From contig CAILYC010000006.1 of assembly GCA_903838355.1 (NCBI GenBank), positions 62,001-126,000 on the forward strand: 64,000 nucleotides of DNA, read 5' to 3'. The DNA comes from an uncultured Burkholderiales bacterium (GTDB taxonomy: Bacteria; Pseudomonadota; Gammaproteobacteria; Burkholderiales; Burkholderiaceae_C). Positions 44,678 through 53,743 of the stretch are shown here, one piece after another. Numbering within the stretch: position 1 is the stretch's first letter; every line of letters begins with the position of its first letter. The notes beneath the pieces were generated by a model. It was not told where the DNA came from and searched no databases. It worked only from the letters and a program-made list of their open reading frames with translations. The position numbers and the translations under genes are program-made.

Positions 44678-45571
44678 TTAGAGCATGGCCTTCAACAAGG
44701 CGGCCATTTCGGAGGGGTTTTTGGTGACTTTAAAGCCACAAGCCTCCATGATGGCCAATTTGGCGTCGGCCGTGTCTTCGCCACCGGAGATCAAGGCGCC
44801 AGCGTGTCCCATGCGTTTGCCTGCAGGGGCCGTGACGCCAGCAATGAAGCCGACCACGGGTTTTTTCATGTTGTCTTTGCACCAACGCGCGGCTTCGGCC
44901 TCGTCGGGTCCACCGATCTCGCCAATCATGATGACCGCATCGGTTTCGGGATCGTCGTTGAAGGCTTTCATGACATCGATGTGCTTGAGTCCGTTGATGG
45001 GGTCGCCCCCAATGCCGACCGCCGAGGACTGGCCGAGGCCAATTTCAGTGACTTGGGCCACGGCTTCATAGGTGAGGGTGCCTGAGCGAGAGACCACGCC
45101 AATGCGGCCTTTCCTGTGAATGTGGCCAGGCATGATGCCGATTTTGATCTCCTCAGGCGTGATGAGGCCTGGGCAATTGGGTCCGAGCAAGAGGGTTTTT
45201 TTGCCGCCGGCGGCTTCCTTGGCTTTCATTTTGTTGCGCACTTCGAGCATGTCGCGCACCGGAATGCCTTCGGTGATGCAAATGACCAAATCCAAGTGGG
45301 CTTCAACGGCTTCCCAAATGGCGGCGGCCGCGCCGGCTGGAGGGACATAAATAACGGAGACCGTGGCGCCGGTTTCCGAGGCGGCTTCTTGAACGGAGCC
45401 GTAAATGGGGATGCCGAAAATCTTCTCGCCGGCCTTTTTGGGATTGACGCCCGCGACAAAACATTCGCGCCCATTGGCGTATTCTTGGCATTTTTCTGTG
45501 TGGAATTGACCGGTTTTACCGGTGATGCCTTGGGTGATGACTTTGGTGTGTTGATTGATATAGATGGACAT
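44678..45571 (-). CDS. sucD: Succinyl-CoA ligase (ADP-forming), alpha subunit
   Basis: A 297-residue subunit that binds CoA and carries the phosphohistidine. CoA-binding start ITGKTGQFHTEKC is present, then VPPAGAAAAI and the GHAGALISGG segment with the catalytic histidine. With SucC it makes ATP from succinyl-CoA in the TCA cycle. It lies 17 bases after sucC on the same strand, a normal operon order. No sucAB is adjacent. Confidence 0.97.
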   Translation of the reverse strand: MSIYINQHTKVITQGITGKTGQFHTEKCQEYANGRECFVAGVNPKKAGEKIFGIPIYGSVQEAASETGATVSVIYVPPAGAAAAIWEAVEAHLDLVICITEGIPVRDMLEVRNKMKAKEAAGGKKTLLLGPNCPGLITPEEIKIGIMPGHIHRKGRIGVVSRSGTLTYEAVAQVTEIGLGQSSAVGIGGDPINGLKHIDVMKAFNDDPETDAVIMIGEIGGPDEAEAARWCKDNMKKPVVGFIAGVTAPAGKRMGHAGALISGGEDTADAKLAIMEACGFKVTKNPSEMAALLKAML

Positions 45572-45588
45572 GATGCGGACCTTGGGGC

Positions 45589-46749
45589 TTATTTGACGGC
45601 GGCGACGACTTGCTGGGCAGCGTGGGCCATGGTGTCGGCGCTGATGATGGGCAGACCCGATTGGGCGAGCATGGATTTGCCAAGTTCCTCGTTGGTGCCT
45701 TTCATGCGAACCACCAAGGGCACGCTCAGATTGACCGCTTTACAAGCGGTGATGATGCCAGTGGCGATGGTGTCGCAGCGCATGATGCCGCCAAAGATAT
45801 TGACAAAAATCGCCTTGACTTTGGGGTTTTTGAGCATGATTTTGAACGCTTCAGTGACCTTCTCAGGGGTTGCACCACCGCCAACATCGAGGAAATTCGC
45901 GGGCTCCGCGCCAAACAGCTTGATGGTGTCCATGGTCGCCATGGCCAAACCTGCACCGTTGACCAAGCAGCCGATGTTGCCGTCCAAACTGATGTAGGCC
46001 AAATCAAACTTGCTGGCCTCAATCTCGGCCGGGTCTTCTTCGTCCAAATCGCGGTAGGCGACGATTTCTGGATGGCGAAAGAGAGCATTGGGGTCAAAAT
46101 TGAATTTGGCGTCCAGCGCCTTGATGTGCCCGTCGCCTTGCAAAATCAAGGGGTTGATCTCGGCCAAAGAGGAGTCGGTTTGCATATAGGCTTGGTAGAG
46201 CTTTTGCATGACGCTTGCGGCTTCTGCGGCACTCGCCTCGGGCACGCCGATGCCGTGCGCCAGGCCCAGGGCCTGCTCATCGGACATGCCATCCATGGGG
46301 TTGATGAACACTTTGATGATTTTCTCAGGTGTTGAGTGGGCCACTTCTTCGATGTCCATGCCGCCTTCAGAAGACCCCATCATCACCACTTTTTGCGTGG
46401 CGCGGTCGGTGACCACAGAGACGTAATACTCTTTCTTGATGTCAGCGCCGTCTTCGATCAAGAGGCGACGCACCTTTTGACCCAAGGGGCCGGTTTGGTG
46501 GGTGACGAGCTGCATGCCTAAGATCTCAGAGGCGAGTTGGCGCACCTCTTCGATGGAGCGGGCCAATTTGACGCCGCCGCCCTTGCCCCGGCCCCCGGCG
46601 TGGATCTGCGCTTTGACCACCCACACGGGGCCGCCGAGTTTCTGGGCGGCTTCGACGGCCTCTTGCACGGTGAAGGCCGCAATGCCTTTGGGTGTGGGGA
46701 CGCCAAATTGACGCAAAATCTCTTTGCCTTGGTATTCGTGAATTTTCAT
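45589..46749 (-). CDS. sucC: Succinyl-CoA ligase (ADP-forming), beta subunit
   Basis: A 386-residue ATP-grasp subunit. It begins [17 protein letters not shown] and has the grasp-domain loop [14 protein letters not shown], then [22 protein letters not shown]-like sequence and the C-terminal [12 protein letters not shown]. It is full length. ATG at 46749 is preferred over the in-frame TTG one codon earlier, because AAGAGA is then better spaced. It forms a two-gene operon with sucD. The upstream region is divergent with argC. Confidence 0.97.
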   Translation of the reverse strand: MKIHEYQGKEILRQFGVPTPKGIAAFTVQEAVEAAQKLGGPVWVVKAQIHAGGRGKGGGVKLARSIEEVRQLASEILGMQLVTHQTGPLGQKVRRLLIEDGADIKKEYYVSVVTDRATQKVVMMGSSEGGMDIEEVAHSTPEKIIKVFINPMDGMSDEQALGLAHGIGVPEASAAEAASVMQKLYQAYMQTDSSLAEINPLILQGDGHIKALDAKFNFDPNALFRHPEIVAYRDLDEEDPAEIEASKFDLAYISLDGNIGCLVNGAGLAMATMDTIKLFGAEPANFLDVGGGATPEKVTEAFKIMLKNPKVKAIFVNIFGGIMRCDTIATGIITACKAVNLSVPLVVRMKGTNEELGKSMLAQSGLPIISADTMAHAAQQVVAAVK

Positions 46750-46926
46750 CAAGTTCTCTTAAAAAGCAGGGGAAAATAGAACCATTGACCTGACCCTCCG
46801 ACGTGGGGGCCACAAAACAACGGAACTTTGCCGATGAGAAATGTATCATGACCTGGGCAAAATAATCGATTTTGGCCTTGTAGAGTTCAAATCTTCGCAA
46901 AATTCTTATTGAATGGGTACTTCTTG

Positions 46927-47859
46927 ATGTTCAAAATATTCATCGACGGCGAGGCCGGCACCACGGGGCTCTTGATCAAGGCGCAATTGAAGCGCGAAGC
47001 CGCCTTTGAGGTGTTGGCCATAGAGGCGAGTCAGCGCAAGGACGTGCAAGCCAAGCGCGCTTTGATGGCCGAGGCTGACTTGGTGGTGCTTTGCTTGGCC
47101 GATGAGCAAGCGCGCGAATCGGTGGCTTTGATCCACAGTCTTGGAGCAGTCGCTCCCAAAGTGGTGGATGCGTCGAGTGCACACCGCACGCAGTCCCCGT
47201 GGGTTTATGGCTTTCCCGAGCTCTGCCCTGAGCAAGAGGGCTTGATTGCCCAGGCCTCTTGGGTGAGCAACCCGGGCTGCTACGCCACGGGCGCCATTGC
47301 GTTGCTCAGACCCTTGCTTGACGCGGGCGCTTTATCACCCGACGCTGGCGTCGCTTTGCCCAGTGTGAGTGGCTACAGCGGCGGGGGGCGCAGCATGATC
47401 GAGTCTTATGAGCAAGGCCATGCGCCTTTGATGGAGTACTACGCCTTGGGACTCGAGCACAAGCACGTGCCCGAGATCATGCGCTACTCGGGTTTAGAGC
47501 GTCGACCGCTTTTTGTGCCGAGTGTGGGCAATTTTGCGCAAGGGATGGTGGTGCAACTGCCCTTGCACCGGGAGCAGTTTCAAAAACCGGTCAATCGAGG
47601 TGTGCTGCTCGACTTGTACGCGCAGCATTATGAGCGACTGCCCTACAGCGAGGTGAAGGTTCAGCGCGAAACCCCCAGTCGCTTGGATGCCACCGCCCTC
47701 AATGGGACCAATCGACTCGAGATCGAGGTTGCCACCCACGAGAGCAGCGGGCAGTGCCTGATGCTGGCGCGGCTCGACAATTTGGGCAAAGGCGCCAGTG
47801 GTGCTGCCGTGCAAAACATTCGTTTGATGCTGGGCTTGGCGCGCAACCACCAAGCCTAG
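46927..47859 (+). CDS. argC: N-acetyl-gamma-glutamyl-phosphate reductase, short type
   Basis: A 310-residue enzyme of arginine synthesis. The NADP-binding start FIDGEAGTTGL is of the type 2 ArgC form, shorter than the 345-residue type 1. The catalytic cysteine lies in WVSNPGCYATGAIALLRPL, followed by SGYSGGGRSMIESYE and VPSVGNFAQGMVVQ. It reduces N-acetylglutamyl phosphate to the semialdehyde. It is transcribed alone; the next gene, recX, converges from the other strand. Confidence 0.94.
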   Translation: MFKIFIDGEAGTTGLLIKAQLKREAAFEVLAIEASQRKDVQAKRALMAEADLVVLCLADEQARESVALIHSLGAVAPKVVDASSAHRTQSPWVYGFPELCPEQEGLIAQASWVSNPGCYATGAIALLRPLLDAGALSPDAGVALPSVSGYSGGGRSMIESYEQGHAPLMEYYALGLEHKHVPEIMRYSGLERRPLFVPSVGNFAQGMVVQLPLHREQFQKPVNRGVLLDLYAQHYERLPYSEVKVQRETPSRLDATALNGTNRLEIEVATHESSGQCLMLARLDNLGKGASGAAVQNIRLMLGLARNHQA

Positions 47860-47897
47860 GCTCAGGGGCCTAGCGTGTGCAGTGTGTCTTTCGTGGC

Positions 47898-48365
47898 CTA
47901 GGTGTCTTTTGCCGCCTGCTTGAAGACCGCGCGCACGGTGTCCATGTTGAAGCCGCGGCTGATTAAAAATCGACTTTGACGCGCCTGCGCTTTGGCGTCG
48001 AGGGCTGGGCTGCCAAATTTCTTTTGCCACAGCGCGTGTGCCCGTTCGAACTCGGTCGCCTCCAAGGTCTTTAAGGCCTCCTGAGCGAACTCGTCAGGCA
48101 CGCCCTTGGCACGCAGCTCCATTTTGAGTCGTCCCAGACCCAGCTTTTCGCTTCGGCGATTGACCAAGGCGTGGGCGTTGCGTTGCTCGTTTAAAAAATC
48201 TTTGGCTTGGAGTTCGTCCAAGAGGCGTTCGAGCTCGCCCTCGTCGGCTTCAAAGGGCTTGAGCTTTTGCGCGAGCTCCGCGCGGGAGTGCTCACGGTGC
48301 GACAAAAACCGCAGGGCACGCGATTTGAGGGACATCAGGGGGTAGGGGTGGGTAGAGGTTTTCAT
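47898..48365 (-). CDS. recX: Regulatory protein RecX
   Basis: A 155-residue RecA modulator. It shows the RecX repeats of three-helix units: ALRFLSHREHSRAELAQKL, LDELQAKDFLNEQRNAHALV and GLGRLKMELRAKGVPDE. RecX binds in the groove of the RecA filament and limits or remodels it. recA lies upstream on the same strand, but 462 bases separate them, far more than the usual short gap. ATG at 48335 is an alternative start that leaves out a Pro/Tyr-rich lead. Confidence 0.9.
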   Translation of the reverse strand: MKTSTHPYPLMSLKSRALRFLSHREHSRAELAQKLKPFEADEGELERLLDELQAKDFLNEQRNAHALVNRRSEKLGLGRLKMELRAKGVPDEFAQEALKTLEATEFERAHALWQKKFGSPALDAKAQARQSRFLISRGFNMDTVRAVFKQAAKDT

Positions 48366-48827
48366 GGGCTATGGGCTCTGAGGGGTTGGACAAGTTCGGG
48401 TCGTGGTCGGGTGGTGGTCGTGTGTTGTGTGCAGTCAGGGTGTCTGGATGTACGGTAATGGGCTTGAAGAACTTGCTGGCTCAGGAGGCACCCCAAGGAG
48501 TGCTTGGGCCTGGATTCTTGGGCCTTGGACGGGCCACTTTAAAAGTGGCACCGCCTGGGCGCTCGACATCGAGTCGGTTTTTGGGGGGCGCACATGGCGC
48601 TTTGCGTGGTGGGGCTGGACAGACTCCGGGTTGAGGTTTTGATGTGTTGGGGGCTTGGGGGCTTGGGCGCACGGGTTCCAAGTGCATGGACGATAGGCCG
48701 GGGCTTGAGGCGGGCGAAGCTTGCGTTTTGCCTTCTGGGCCTTGTCTTTTGTACTTGGCCTATTCCCATATTCCCCTCTTGCCCTCTTGCCCTCTTGCCC
48801 TCTTGCCCCTTGCCCCTTGCTGGATGC
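48366..48827. other. 462-base recA-recX intergenic region
   Basis: No convincing gene is seen, although several frames are open because stop codons are rare in this G/T-rich stretch (GGTCGTGGTCGGGTGGTGG near 48400). The right end carries a CCCTCTTG array. The distance suggests that recX is not tightly coupled to recA translation here. Confidence 0.45.
48774..48820. repeat. CCCTCTTG octamer tandem array just after recA
   Basis: Four perfect copies of CCCTCTTG are followed by two copies of CCCCTTG, ending eight bases before the recA stop codon (recA is on the minus strand). Read with recA the unit is CAAGAGGG, a purine-rich RNA tract. Confidence 0.9.
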
Positions 48828-49988
48828 TTAGACCTTCTCCTCGGCCTTGGCCAGCGCCTCGGCCTTCAGCAGCGCCTCGGCCTTGGCCTGTGCCGCCGCG
48901 GAAAGAGCGGGAGCAGCGGGAGCAGGGGCGGCAACAGGCAAGGGCGGCGTGTTCAAGGCCTGCGGCAAAGAGGGAATGCCCAGGGACTCGCGCACTTTGT
49001 TCTCAATTTCATGGGCGAGTTCTGGGTTTTCACGCAAGAACTCGCGGGAGTTGTCGCGGCCTTGACCGATTTTTTCACCGTTGTAAGCGTACCAAGCACC
49101 CGATTTGTCGATCACTCGGGCGACCACACCAAGGTCAATGACTTCGCCGTGTCTTGAGATGCCTTCGCCAAACAGAATGTCAAATTCTGCTGTCTTGAAG
49201 GGGGGGGCCACCTTGTTCTTGACCACCTTGACTTTGGTTTCGTTGCCGATGGCCTCTTCACCCTTTTTGATGGTACCGGTGCGGCGAATGTCGATGCGAA
49301 CAGAGGCGTAAAACTTCAAGGCATTGCCGCCAGTGGTGGTCTCGGGTGAGCCGAACATCACGCCAATTTTCATGCGGATTTGGTTGATGAAGATGACCAT
49401 GCAGTTGGTCTTTTTGATGGTCGCAGTGAGCTTTCTGAGGGCTTGGCTCATGAGACGCGCTTGCAGACCCGGCAAGGAGTCGCCCATGTCGCCTTCGAGC
49501 TCGGCCTTGGGGGTGAGCGCCGCCACCGAATCGATGACGATCAAGTCGACAGCGCCTGAGCGCACGAGGGAGTCCACGATCTCAAGCGCTTGCTCGCCGG
49601 TGTCGGGCTGAGAGATGAGGAGCTCTTGCAAGTTCACGCCCAGCTTTTGCGCATACTGGATGTCCAAGGCATGCTCGGCGTCAACAAAGGCGCAGGTGCC
49701 ATTTTGTTTTTGCATCTCGGCGATGACTTGCAGCGTGAGGGTGGTTTTGCCCGATGACTCAGGGCCGTAAATCTCAATGACCCGACCGCGGGGTAGGCCA
49801 CCCACACCCAGTGCAATGTCTAGCCCCAAGGAGCCGGTGGAGACGACTTGGATGTCTTCGATCACTTCACCTTCGCCCAAGCGCATGATGGTGCCTTTGC
49901 CAAATTGTTTTTCAATTTGTGCCAATGCAGCTTGTAAAGCTTTGGTTTTTTCACTCAAAGCCGCGAGAGATTTAACAGGTGCGTCCAT
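48828..49988 (-). CDS. recA: RecA recombinase
   Basis: A 386-residue protein with the ATP-binding loop [10 protein letters not shown] near residue 68. The MAW region, the L1 loop [13 protein letters not shown] and the L2 loop [31 protein letters not shown] follow (recognised in part). RecA drives homologous recombination and triggers LexA cleavage. The C-terminal 50 residues are Ala/Pro-rich with repeated [16 protein letters not shown], less acidic than the E. coli tail. AAGGAG lies seven bases before the ATG at 49988. The promoter has a LexA box. Confidence 0.98.
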   Translation of the reverse strand: MDAPVKSLAALSEKTKALQAALAQIEKQFGKGTIMRLGEGEVIEDIQVVSTGSLGLDIALGVGGLPRGRVIEIYGPESSGKTTLTLQVIAEMQKQNGTCAFVDAEHALDIQYAQKLGVNLQELLISQPDTGEQALEIVDSLVRSGAVDLIVIDSVAALTPKAELEGDMGDSLPGLQARLMSQALRKLTATIKKTNCMVIFINQIRMKIGVMFGSPETTTGGNALKFYASVRIDIRRTGTIKKGEEAIGNETKVKVVKNKVAPPFKTAEFDILFGEGISRHGEVIDLGVVARVIDKSGAWYAYNGEKIGQGRDNSREFLRENPELAHEIENKVRESLGIPSLPQALNTPPLPVAAPAPAAPALSAAAQAKAEALLKAEALAKAEEKV

Positions 49989-50047
49989 AATTAACTCCTT
50001 AATAATCAACAGGTTAAAAAACAAATCTGAGAAACATCTTTTTTGAA

Positions 50048-50093
50048 CTGGATGCTTAAACAGTAATTTATCCGAAGTGTTATAACTTGTAAA
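50048..50093 (-). promoter_or_regulatory. recA promoter with LexA operator
   Basis: On the minus strand, TTTACA (50088-50093) and TAAATT (50065-50070) form -35 and -10 elements with a 17-base spacer. Immediately downstream, 50048-50063 reads CTGTTTAAGCATCCAG, a CTGT-N8-ACAG LexA box with one mismatch. A repressor bound there would cover the transcription start, as in E. coli recA. Confidence 0.8.
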
Positions 50094-50128
50094 TAGAAAA
50101 TATAGTCAGTTTGCCTTATCATATAGAA

Positions 50129-50638
50129 ATGCAACAAAACCGTTCTGATCAGAGGGCATCGAGCGTCGACTGGCGACAAAATCACCTGGGCCGACTCTTG
50201 GGTCAAGCCATGCGCCGGTTTGACGAGCGGGTCTTTTACCTCATGGCCCACGACGTGCGGGTGCCGCTGGCCTTGTCGAATTTGGCCAGTCGTGGTCAAG
50301 TGACGGCGGCCCACATCCATTTGACCCGGCATTTGGCGATTGAGGGTTCGACCTTGACGGTCTTGGCCCTGAGTGCCGGCATGAGCAAACAAGCCATGGG
50401 GGATTTGGTGGACCAGTGCGAGGCTTGGGATTTGGTCGCCCGGAAGGCGGACCCCAGGGACGCGCGGGCCAAGTTGATCTCGTTCACCTCAACGGGCTTG
50501 CTCTGGCTCAGGGCCTTTGAGAGCGCGGTGGCCCAGGTTGAAGCGGAATTCAAGTTGGAGGTGGGCGAACAAGTGGCCACCGTCATCGCTTTGGGCTTGG
50601 AGGTTTATGCTGGACCGGCCCGCCAAGAAATGCGCTGA
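50129..50638 (+). CDS. MarR-family transcriptional regulator
   Basis: A 169-residue protein with a MarR winged helix: ALSNLASRGQVTAAHIHLTRHLAIEGSTLTVLALSAGMSKQAMGDLVDQCEAWDLVARKADPRDARAKLISFT is the recognisable core (helix-turn-helix at GMSKQAMGDLV, wing at DPRDARAKL). MarR proteins bind palindromes near their own promoters and respond to phenolic or oxidative ligands. It is divergent from recA, sharing about 140 bases of regulatory DNA, and its stop lies 12 bases before the response regulator gene. ATG at 50129 has no clear Shine-Dalgarno, so the message may have a very short leader. Confidence 0.87.
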   Translation: MQQNRSDQRASSVDWRQNHLGRLLGQAMRRFDERVFYLMAHDVRVPLALSNLASRGQVTAAHIHLTRHLAIEGSTLTVLALSAGMSKQAMGDLVDQCEAWDLVARKADPRDARAKLISFTSTGLLWLRAFESAVAQVEAEFKLEVGEQVATVIALGLEVYAGPARQEMR

Positions 50639-50650
50639 GTTCTACAATCC

Positions 50651-51424
50651 ATGGGTCTGCCATCAAACCAAGAGCTGCCCGTGCGCATTCTTCTCGCCCT
50701 AGACGACCCCGAGCTGACCCCCAGTGTTGGCAAGAGCTTGCGCGCCATGGGCGCCGTGCTGGCGCAAGCGAGTGGAGAAGACTCGGCACTGCTGGCCCTG
50801 GGAGAGCAAGCGGCCTTTGATGTGGTGATTTTGCAAACACCCATTGAGCTCACTCGCGCCCAAGAGATGATCAAACGCGTCAAAGCCCTGGCCGGTTTGA
50901 GTGCCGTTTTGGTGCTGAGCGCCAACGCCGATGTGCACTACAAAATCTCGGCCCTGGACGCAGGCGCCGACGAGGTGATGAGCAAGCCTTTTTTGATGCA
51001 AGAGTTGGAGGCTCGAGTTCGCGCCTTGGTGCGGCGCCACACCGGGGCCTTGAGCGCGCTCATCCATCACGGCCCTTTGAGCTATGACCAAATTGGACGG
51101 GTGGTCCGAATGGAAGAAAAGATGCTCGAACTCTCAGCGAGGGAATTGAGCCTGCTCGAAGTCTTGTTGCAGCGCTCGGGTCGCATGGTGAGCAAGGACC
51201 AGTTGGTGGAGAGGCTTTGTCAATGGGGCCAAGAGGTGAGCACCAACGCCATTGAGGTCTACATTCATCGCTTGAGAAAAAAAATCGAGGTCGGCCCCAT
51301 CCGCATCCTCACGGTTCGTGGCATCGGTTACTGCTTGGAAAAAATCAACGTACCCACCGCCGACGTCGCTGACCCTACACCGCCTCCCAACGCCCACCAT
51401 GGCCTGGCGCCGCACGAGCCTTGA
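50651..51424 (+). CDS. OmpR-family response regulator lacking the phospho-acceptor aspartate
   Basis: A 257-residue protein. The receiver domain (about 11-125) keeps the acidic pair (D18, D19), a serine at the switch position (S90) and the lysine of SKPF (K112). The aspartate that should follow FDVVIL is Gln (Q62, ILQTPI). The DNA-binding domain (about 150-237) is intact: ELSARELSLLEVLLQRSGRMVSKDQLVERL and NAIEVYIHRLRKKIE to IRTVRGIGY-type ending, close to QseB/TctD. A 20-residue Pro/His tail follows. No histidine kinase is adjacent, so it may act without phosphorylation. It is close behind a MarR gene. Confidence 0.86.
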   Translation: MGLPSNQELPVRILLALDDPELTPSVGKSLRAMGAVLAQASGEDSALLALGEQAAFDVVILQTPIELTRAQEMIKRVKALAGLSAVLVLSANADVHYKISALDAGADEVMSKPFLMQELEARVRALVRRHTGALSALIHHGPLSYDQIGRVVRMEEKMLELSARELSLLEVLLQRSGRMVSKDQLVERLCQWGQEVSTNAIEVYIHRLRKKIEVGPIRILTVRGIGYCLEKINVPTADVADPTPPPNAHHGLAPHEP

Positions 51425-51469
51425 AGCCAAAAGCGGCAAAGCAGAGATCTGGCGCCTCCAAGGACACGA

Positions 51470-52138
51470 TCAGGACTTTTTCGCCATCTCCAAGGTGTTG
51501 AGCACCAAGCGTTCAGTGGCCACTGCACGCGCGATGCCCGGTTGCAAAGCGCATCGTTGCACATGGGCCCAAAGGGCGGGAAATTGGCTCGGTTCGAGCT
51601 CGGCAATGGTGCCCCAACGGCACAAGGTCAAGGCATAGGCGTCGAGCGGGCCGGCAAACTCTCCAGCGAGCCACGGGTGGCCTTGGCCCAGTTGCTTGGC
51701 AACGAAGGCGTCCAAGGTCTCCAAATGGGCCTTGTAGTGCTGCGTGGCGTGAAGCTTGATGTCGGCTTGCACCGCCGCATCGGGGGAGTAGTTCATGGGC
51801 CGAAAGATATGGGTAAAAGTGGGGTGAACGGTGTTGTTCATCCAAGCCAAGGTTTGAATCACTTGGGCGCGCTCGAAAGAGCCCGTGGGCAACAAATGGG
51901 CCTGAGGAAAAAGGCCATCTAAGTACACCGTGATCGCCAAGAGTTGGGTGAGCACGTGTTCGCCATCCACCAATACGGGGACTTGTCCTTGTGGGTTGAT
52001 GGCCCTGAACTCAGGAGTTCGGTGTTCGCCTTTGTGCAATTTGATCATCACCGGTTCAAACGGTGTCCCCGCCAACTCCAGCAGGCAGTGCGGGACAAAG
52101 GAGCACGCCCCAGGGGAGAAATAAAGTCTCAGGGCCAT
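51470..52138 (-). CDS. Glutathione S-transferase (beta-class-like)
   Basis: A 222-residue enzyme of the bacterial beta or GstA type: it begins MALRLYFSPGACSFVPHCLLE, where the Cys in PGACS is the usual beta-class residue that forms mixed disulfides. INPQGQVPVLVDG follows in the first domain. The C-terminal domain includes LAGEFAGPLDAYALTLCRWG. It should conjugate or reduce electrophiles with glutathione. AAGGTG precedes ATG at 52138 by six bases, which settles the start over a GTG three codons upstream. It converges with the response regulator gene. Confidence 0.9.
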   Translation of the reverse strand: MALRLYFSPGACSFVPHCLLELAGTPFEPVMIKLHKGEHRTPEFRAINPQGQVPVLVDGEHVLTQLLAITVYLDGLFPQAHLLPTGSFERAQVIQTLAWMNNTVHPTFTHIFRPMNYSPDAAVQADIKLHATQHYKAHLETLDAFVAKQLGQGHPWLAGEFAGPLDAYALTLCRWGTIAELEPSQFPALWAHVQRCALQPGIARAVATERLVLNTLEMAKKS

Positions 52139-52229
52139 GGTGTTCACCTTAAAAAATTAAAAAAAGGAGGCCTAAGCTGACCTGCTCAGCCACTCGGTGA
52201 TCAAGAGCATAGTGCATTTTGAGCGTCCC

Positions 52230-53090
52230 TCACTGAGGACGAATACTGATCTCGCCCGCTTGCAACGCTTGCCTCACGCCGTCGATGTCGAGCAGCAACT
52301 CACCGCATTCATTGACCCCCAAGGCCCGCCCGCGCCTTGCGTCAGAGAGCTGGACTTGGCGCCCTTTGAGGCAATCCAAGCGGTCAAAGTCGGCCTTGAA
52401 GGGGGCAAAACCCGAGGCTTCAAATTGATGCAATGCTTGGCTGAGCGAGACCAAGACACTCGCGAGCAGGGCATGGCGCTCATCGCTTGAGTTCAGTCTC
52501 GCCCCCAAGTCGAGGAGTCCTTTGGCCGGTGGGCAGACGACGCCCAAGCCCTCGGTGTTGGGGGTGTGCAAATTAATCCCCACGCCCACCACACAAAACC
52601 GGGCTTGTGATGCAGGCGAGCGCAGAGTGGTGTTTTTCTGATCGGGGGCGGTTCTCAGGCTTTGGGTTTCGATCAAGAGGCCGCCCACCTTGGCCGGGCC
52701 ACGCTCGTCCCAGGCCCAAAGGTCGTTGGGCCATTTGAGGCTCAAGGCCGGTGAGCAGGCAAGGCTTGGCGGCAAAAAAGCAGACAGCCCTTTGACGACC
52801 GCCACCCCACAGGCCAAGGACAAGCCCAACCAGTGGAGCGGCTCAAGGGTGCAGGCCATTGAAAAGGCAATGCTTTGGCGCGGGGGGCTGAGCCACGGTT
52901 TGCCCGAACGGCCCCGTCCAGCGGTCTGTTTTTGCGCAATCAAGACCGTGGCTTGGTGGTCCAACTGGTGGCCTCGGCGCATGAGTTCAGACGAGGTGGA
53001 GTCGATTTCTTTGACCAACTCAATGCGCCAATGGGCGAGGGATTCGCCCAGGGACCGCTGCAAAGTCTCCTCGATCCAGGGGTGTTCCAT
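52230..53090 (-). CDS. birA: Biotin-[acetyl-CoA-carboxylase] ligase
   Basis: A 286-residue enzyme that makes biotinyl-AMP and attaches biotin to AccB. The core shows EIDSTSSELMRRG, AQKQTAGRGRSGKPWLSPP (the adenylate loop), LKWPNDLWAW and VGVGINLH. The N-terminal DNA-binding domain of E. coli BirA is absent, so it should not repress transcription itself. The usual neighbour coaX is not present; a SET-domain gene lies upstream with 26 bases between. ATG at 53090 gives the expected beginning. Confidence 0.92.
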   Translation of the reverse strand: MEHPWIEETLQRSLGESLAHWRIELVKEIDSTSSELMRRGHQLDHQATVLIAQKQTAGRGRSGKPWLSPPRQSIAFSMACTLEPLHWLGLSLACGVAVVKGLSAFLPPSLACSPALSLKWPNDLWAWDERGPAKVGGLLIETQSLRTAPDQKNTTLRSPASQARFCVVGVGINLHTPNTEGLGVVCPPAKGLLDLGARLNSSDERHALLASVLVSLSQALHQFEASGFAPFKADFDRLDCLKGRQVQLSDARRGRALGVNECGELLLDIDGVRQALQAGEISIRPQ

Positions 53091-53116
53091 GGCGCTCAAA
53101 ACGGTTTTACGGGGAT

Positions 53117-53611
53117 TTATTTCTTTTTCTTTTTGGGCGGTTTGGGGGCCAAGAGCGTGCCTCGGCAAAGGGGTGAGCCACACCAGCAAGGGTATTGGGC
53201 TTTGAGCTTTGCGGTATAGCGCTCATCAATGATGAGGCCATAGTCGTAGTTGAGCTCTTCGCCCGCTGCGATTGCTCTAATCGATTTGATAAAGACGCGG
53301 CCATTTTTTTCATCGGCTTCACAATTGGGATCACAAGCGTGGTTGATCCAACGCGCCCGGTTGCCAGCCGACCCACCATCGATCACGTGCTTTTCATTGA
53401 TGTGAAAATAAAAGGTGTGGTTGGGGTCACTCGGATCGTGCGGATGGCGTCTTTGGGCCTCGCGCCAGGTGATGACCTCCCCTTTGTATTCAATGATCTT
53501 CTTCCCAGGCTCGATGTCGACCAGGGCAAACACGCCTTTGCCGTGGACCCCAGAGCTGCGGGCTTCGATGCGTTTTTTGGGGGAGAGCTTGGACTTTTCT
53601 TGGGTGGACAT
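53117..53611 (-). CDS. SET-domain protein lysine methyltransferase
   Basis: A 164-residue protein that is almost only a SET domain. SAM-binding GVHGKGVFALVDIEPG begins it, RARWINHACDPNCEAD gives the pseudoknot NHxCxPNC motif, and GEELNYDYG has the catalytic tyrosine. A post-SET cysteine cluster CWCGSPLCRG closes it. These are all the motifs needed for a lysine methyltransferase. The C-terminal tail is Pro then five lysines, and the N-terminal tail is also basic. In Chlamydia related SET proteins methylate histone-like proteins; the substrate here is unknown. It is divergent from topB, whose product has a lysine-rich tail. Confidence 0.9.
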   Translation of the reverse strand: MSTQEKSKLSPKKRIEARSSGVHGKGVFALVDIEPGKKIIEYKGEVITWREAQRRHPHDPSDPNHTFYFHINEKHVIDGGSAGNRARWINHACDPNCEADEKNGRVFIKSIRAIAAGEELNYDYGLIIDERYTAKLKAQYPCWCGSPLCRGTLLAPKPPKKKKK

Positions 53612-53743
53612 GGTGGGATTTCAATTCAGTAAAGGCGCCTGTCAAAATGAGCAGGTGAACACGTTCAAGAGGACAATTTTAGAGGTTTTGCCAACTTGCC
53701 GCCAAAAAAGTTGGACAATGCCATGCATGAAGGACACAACTCA

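Noticed and set aside
48371-48634. An 87-codon plus-strand frame between recX and recA
   Set aside because: Gly/Arg-rich, low-complexity, no ribosome site, and several alternative frames are open in the same stretch.
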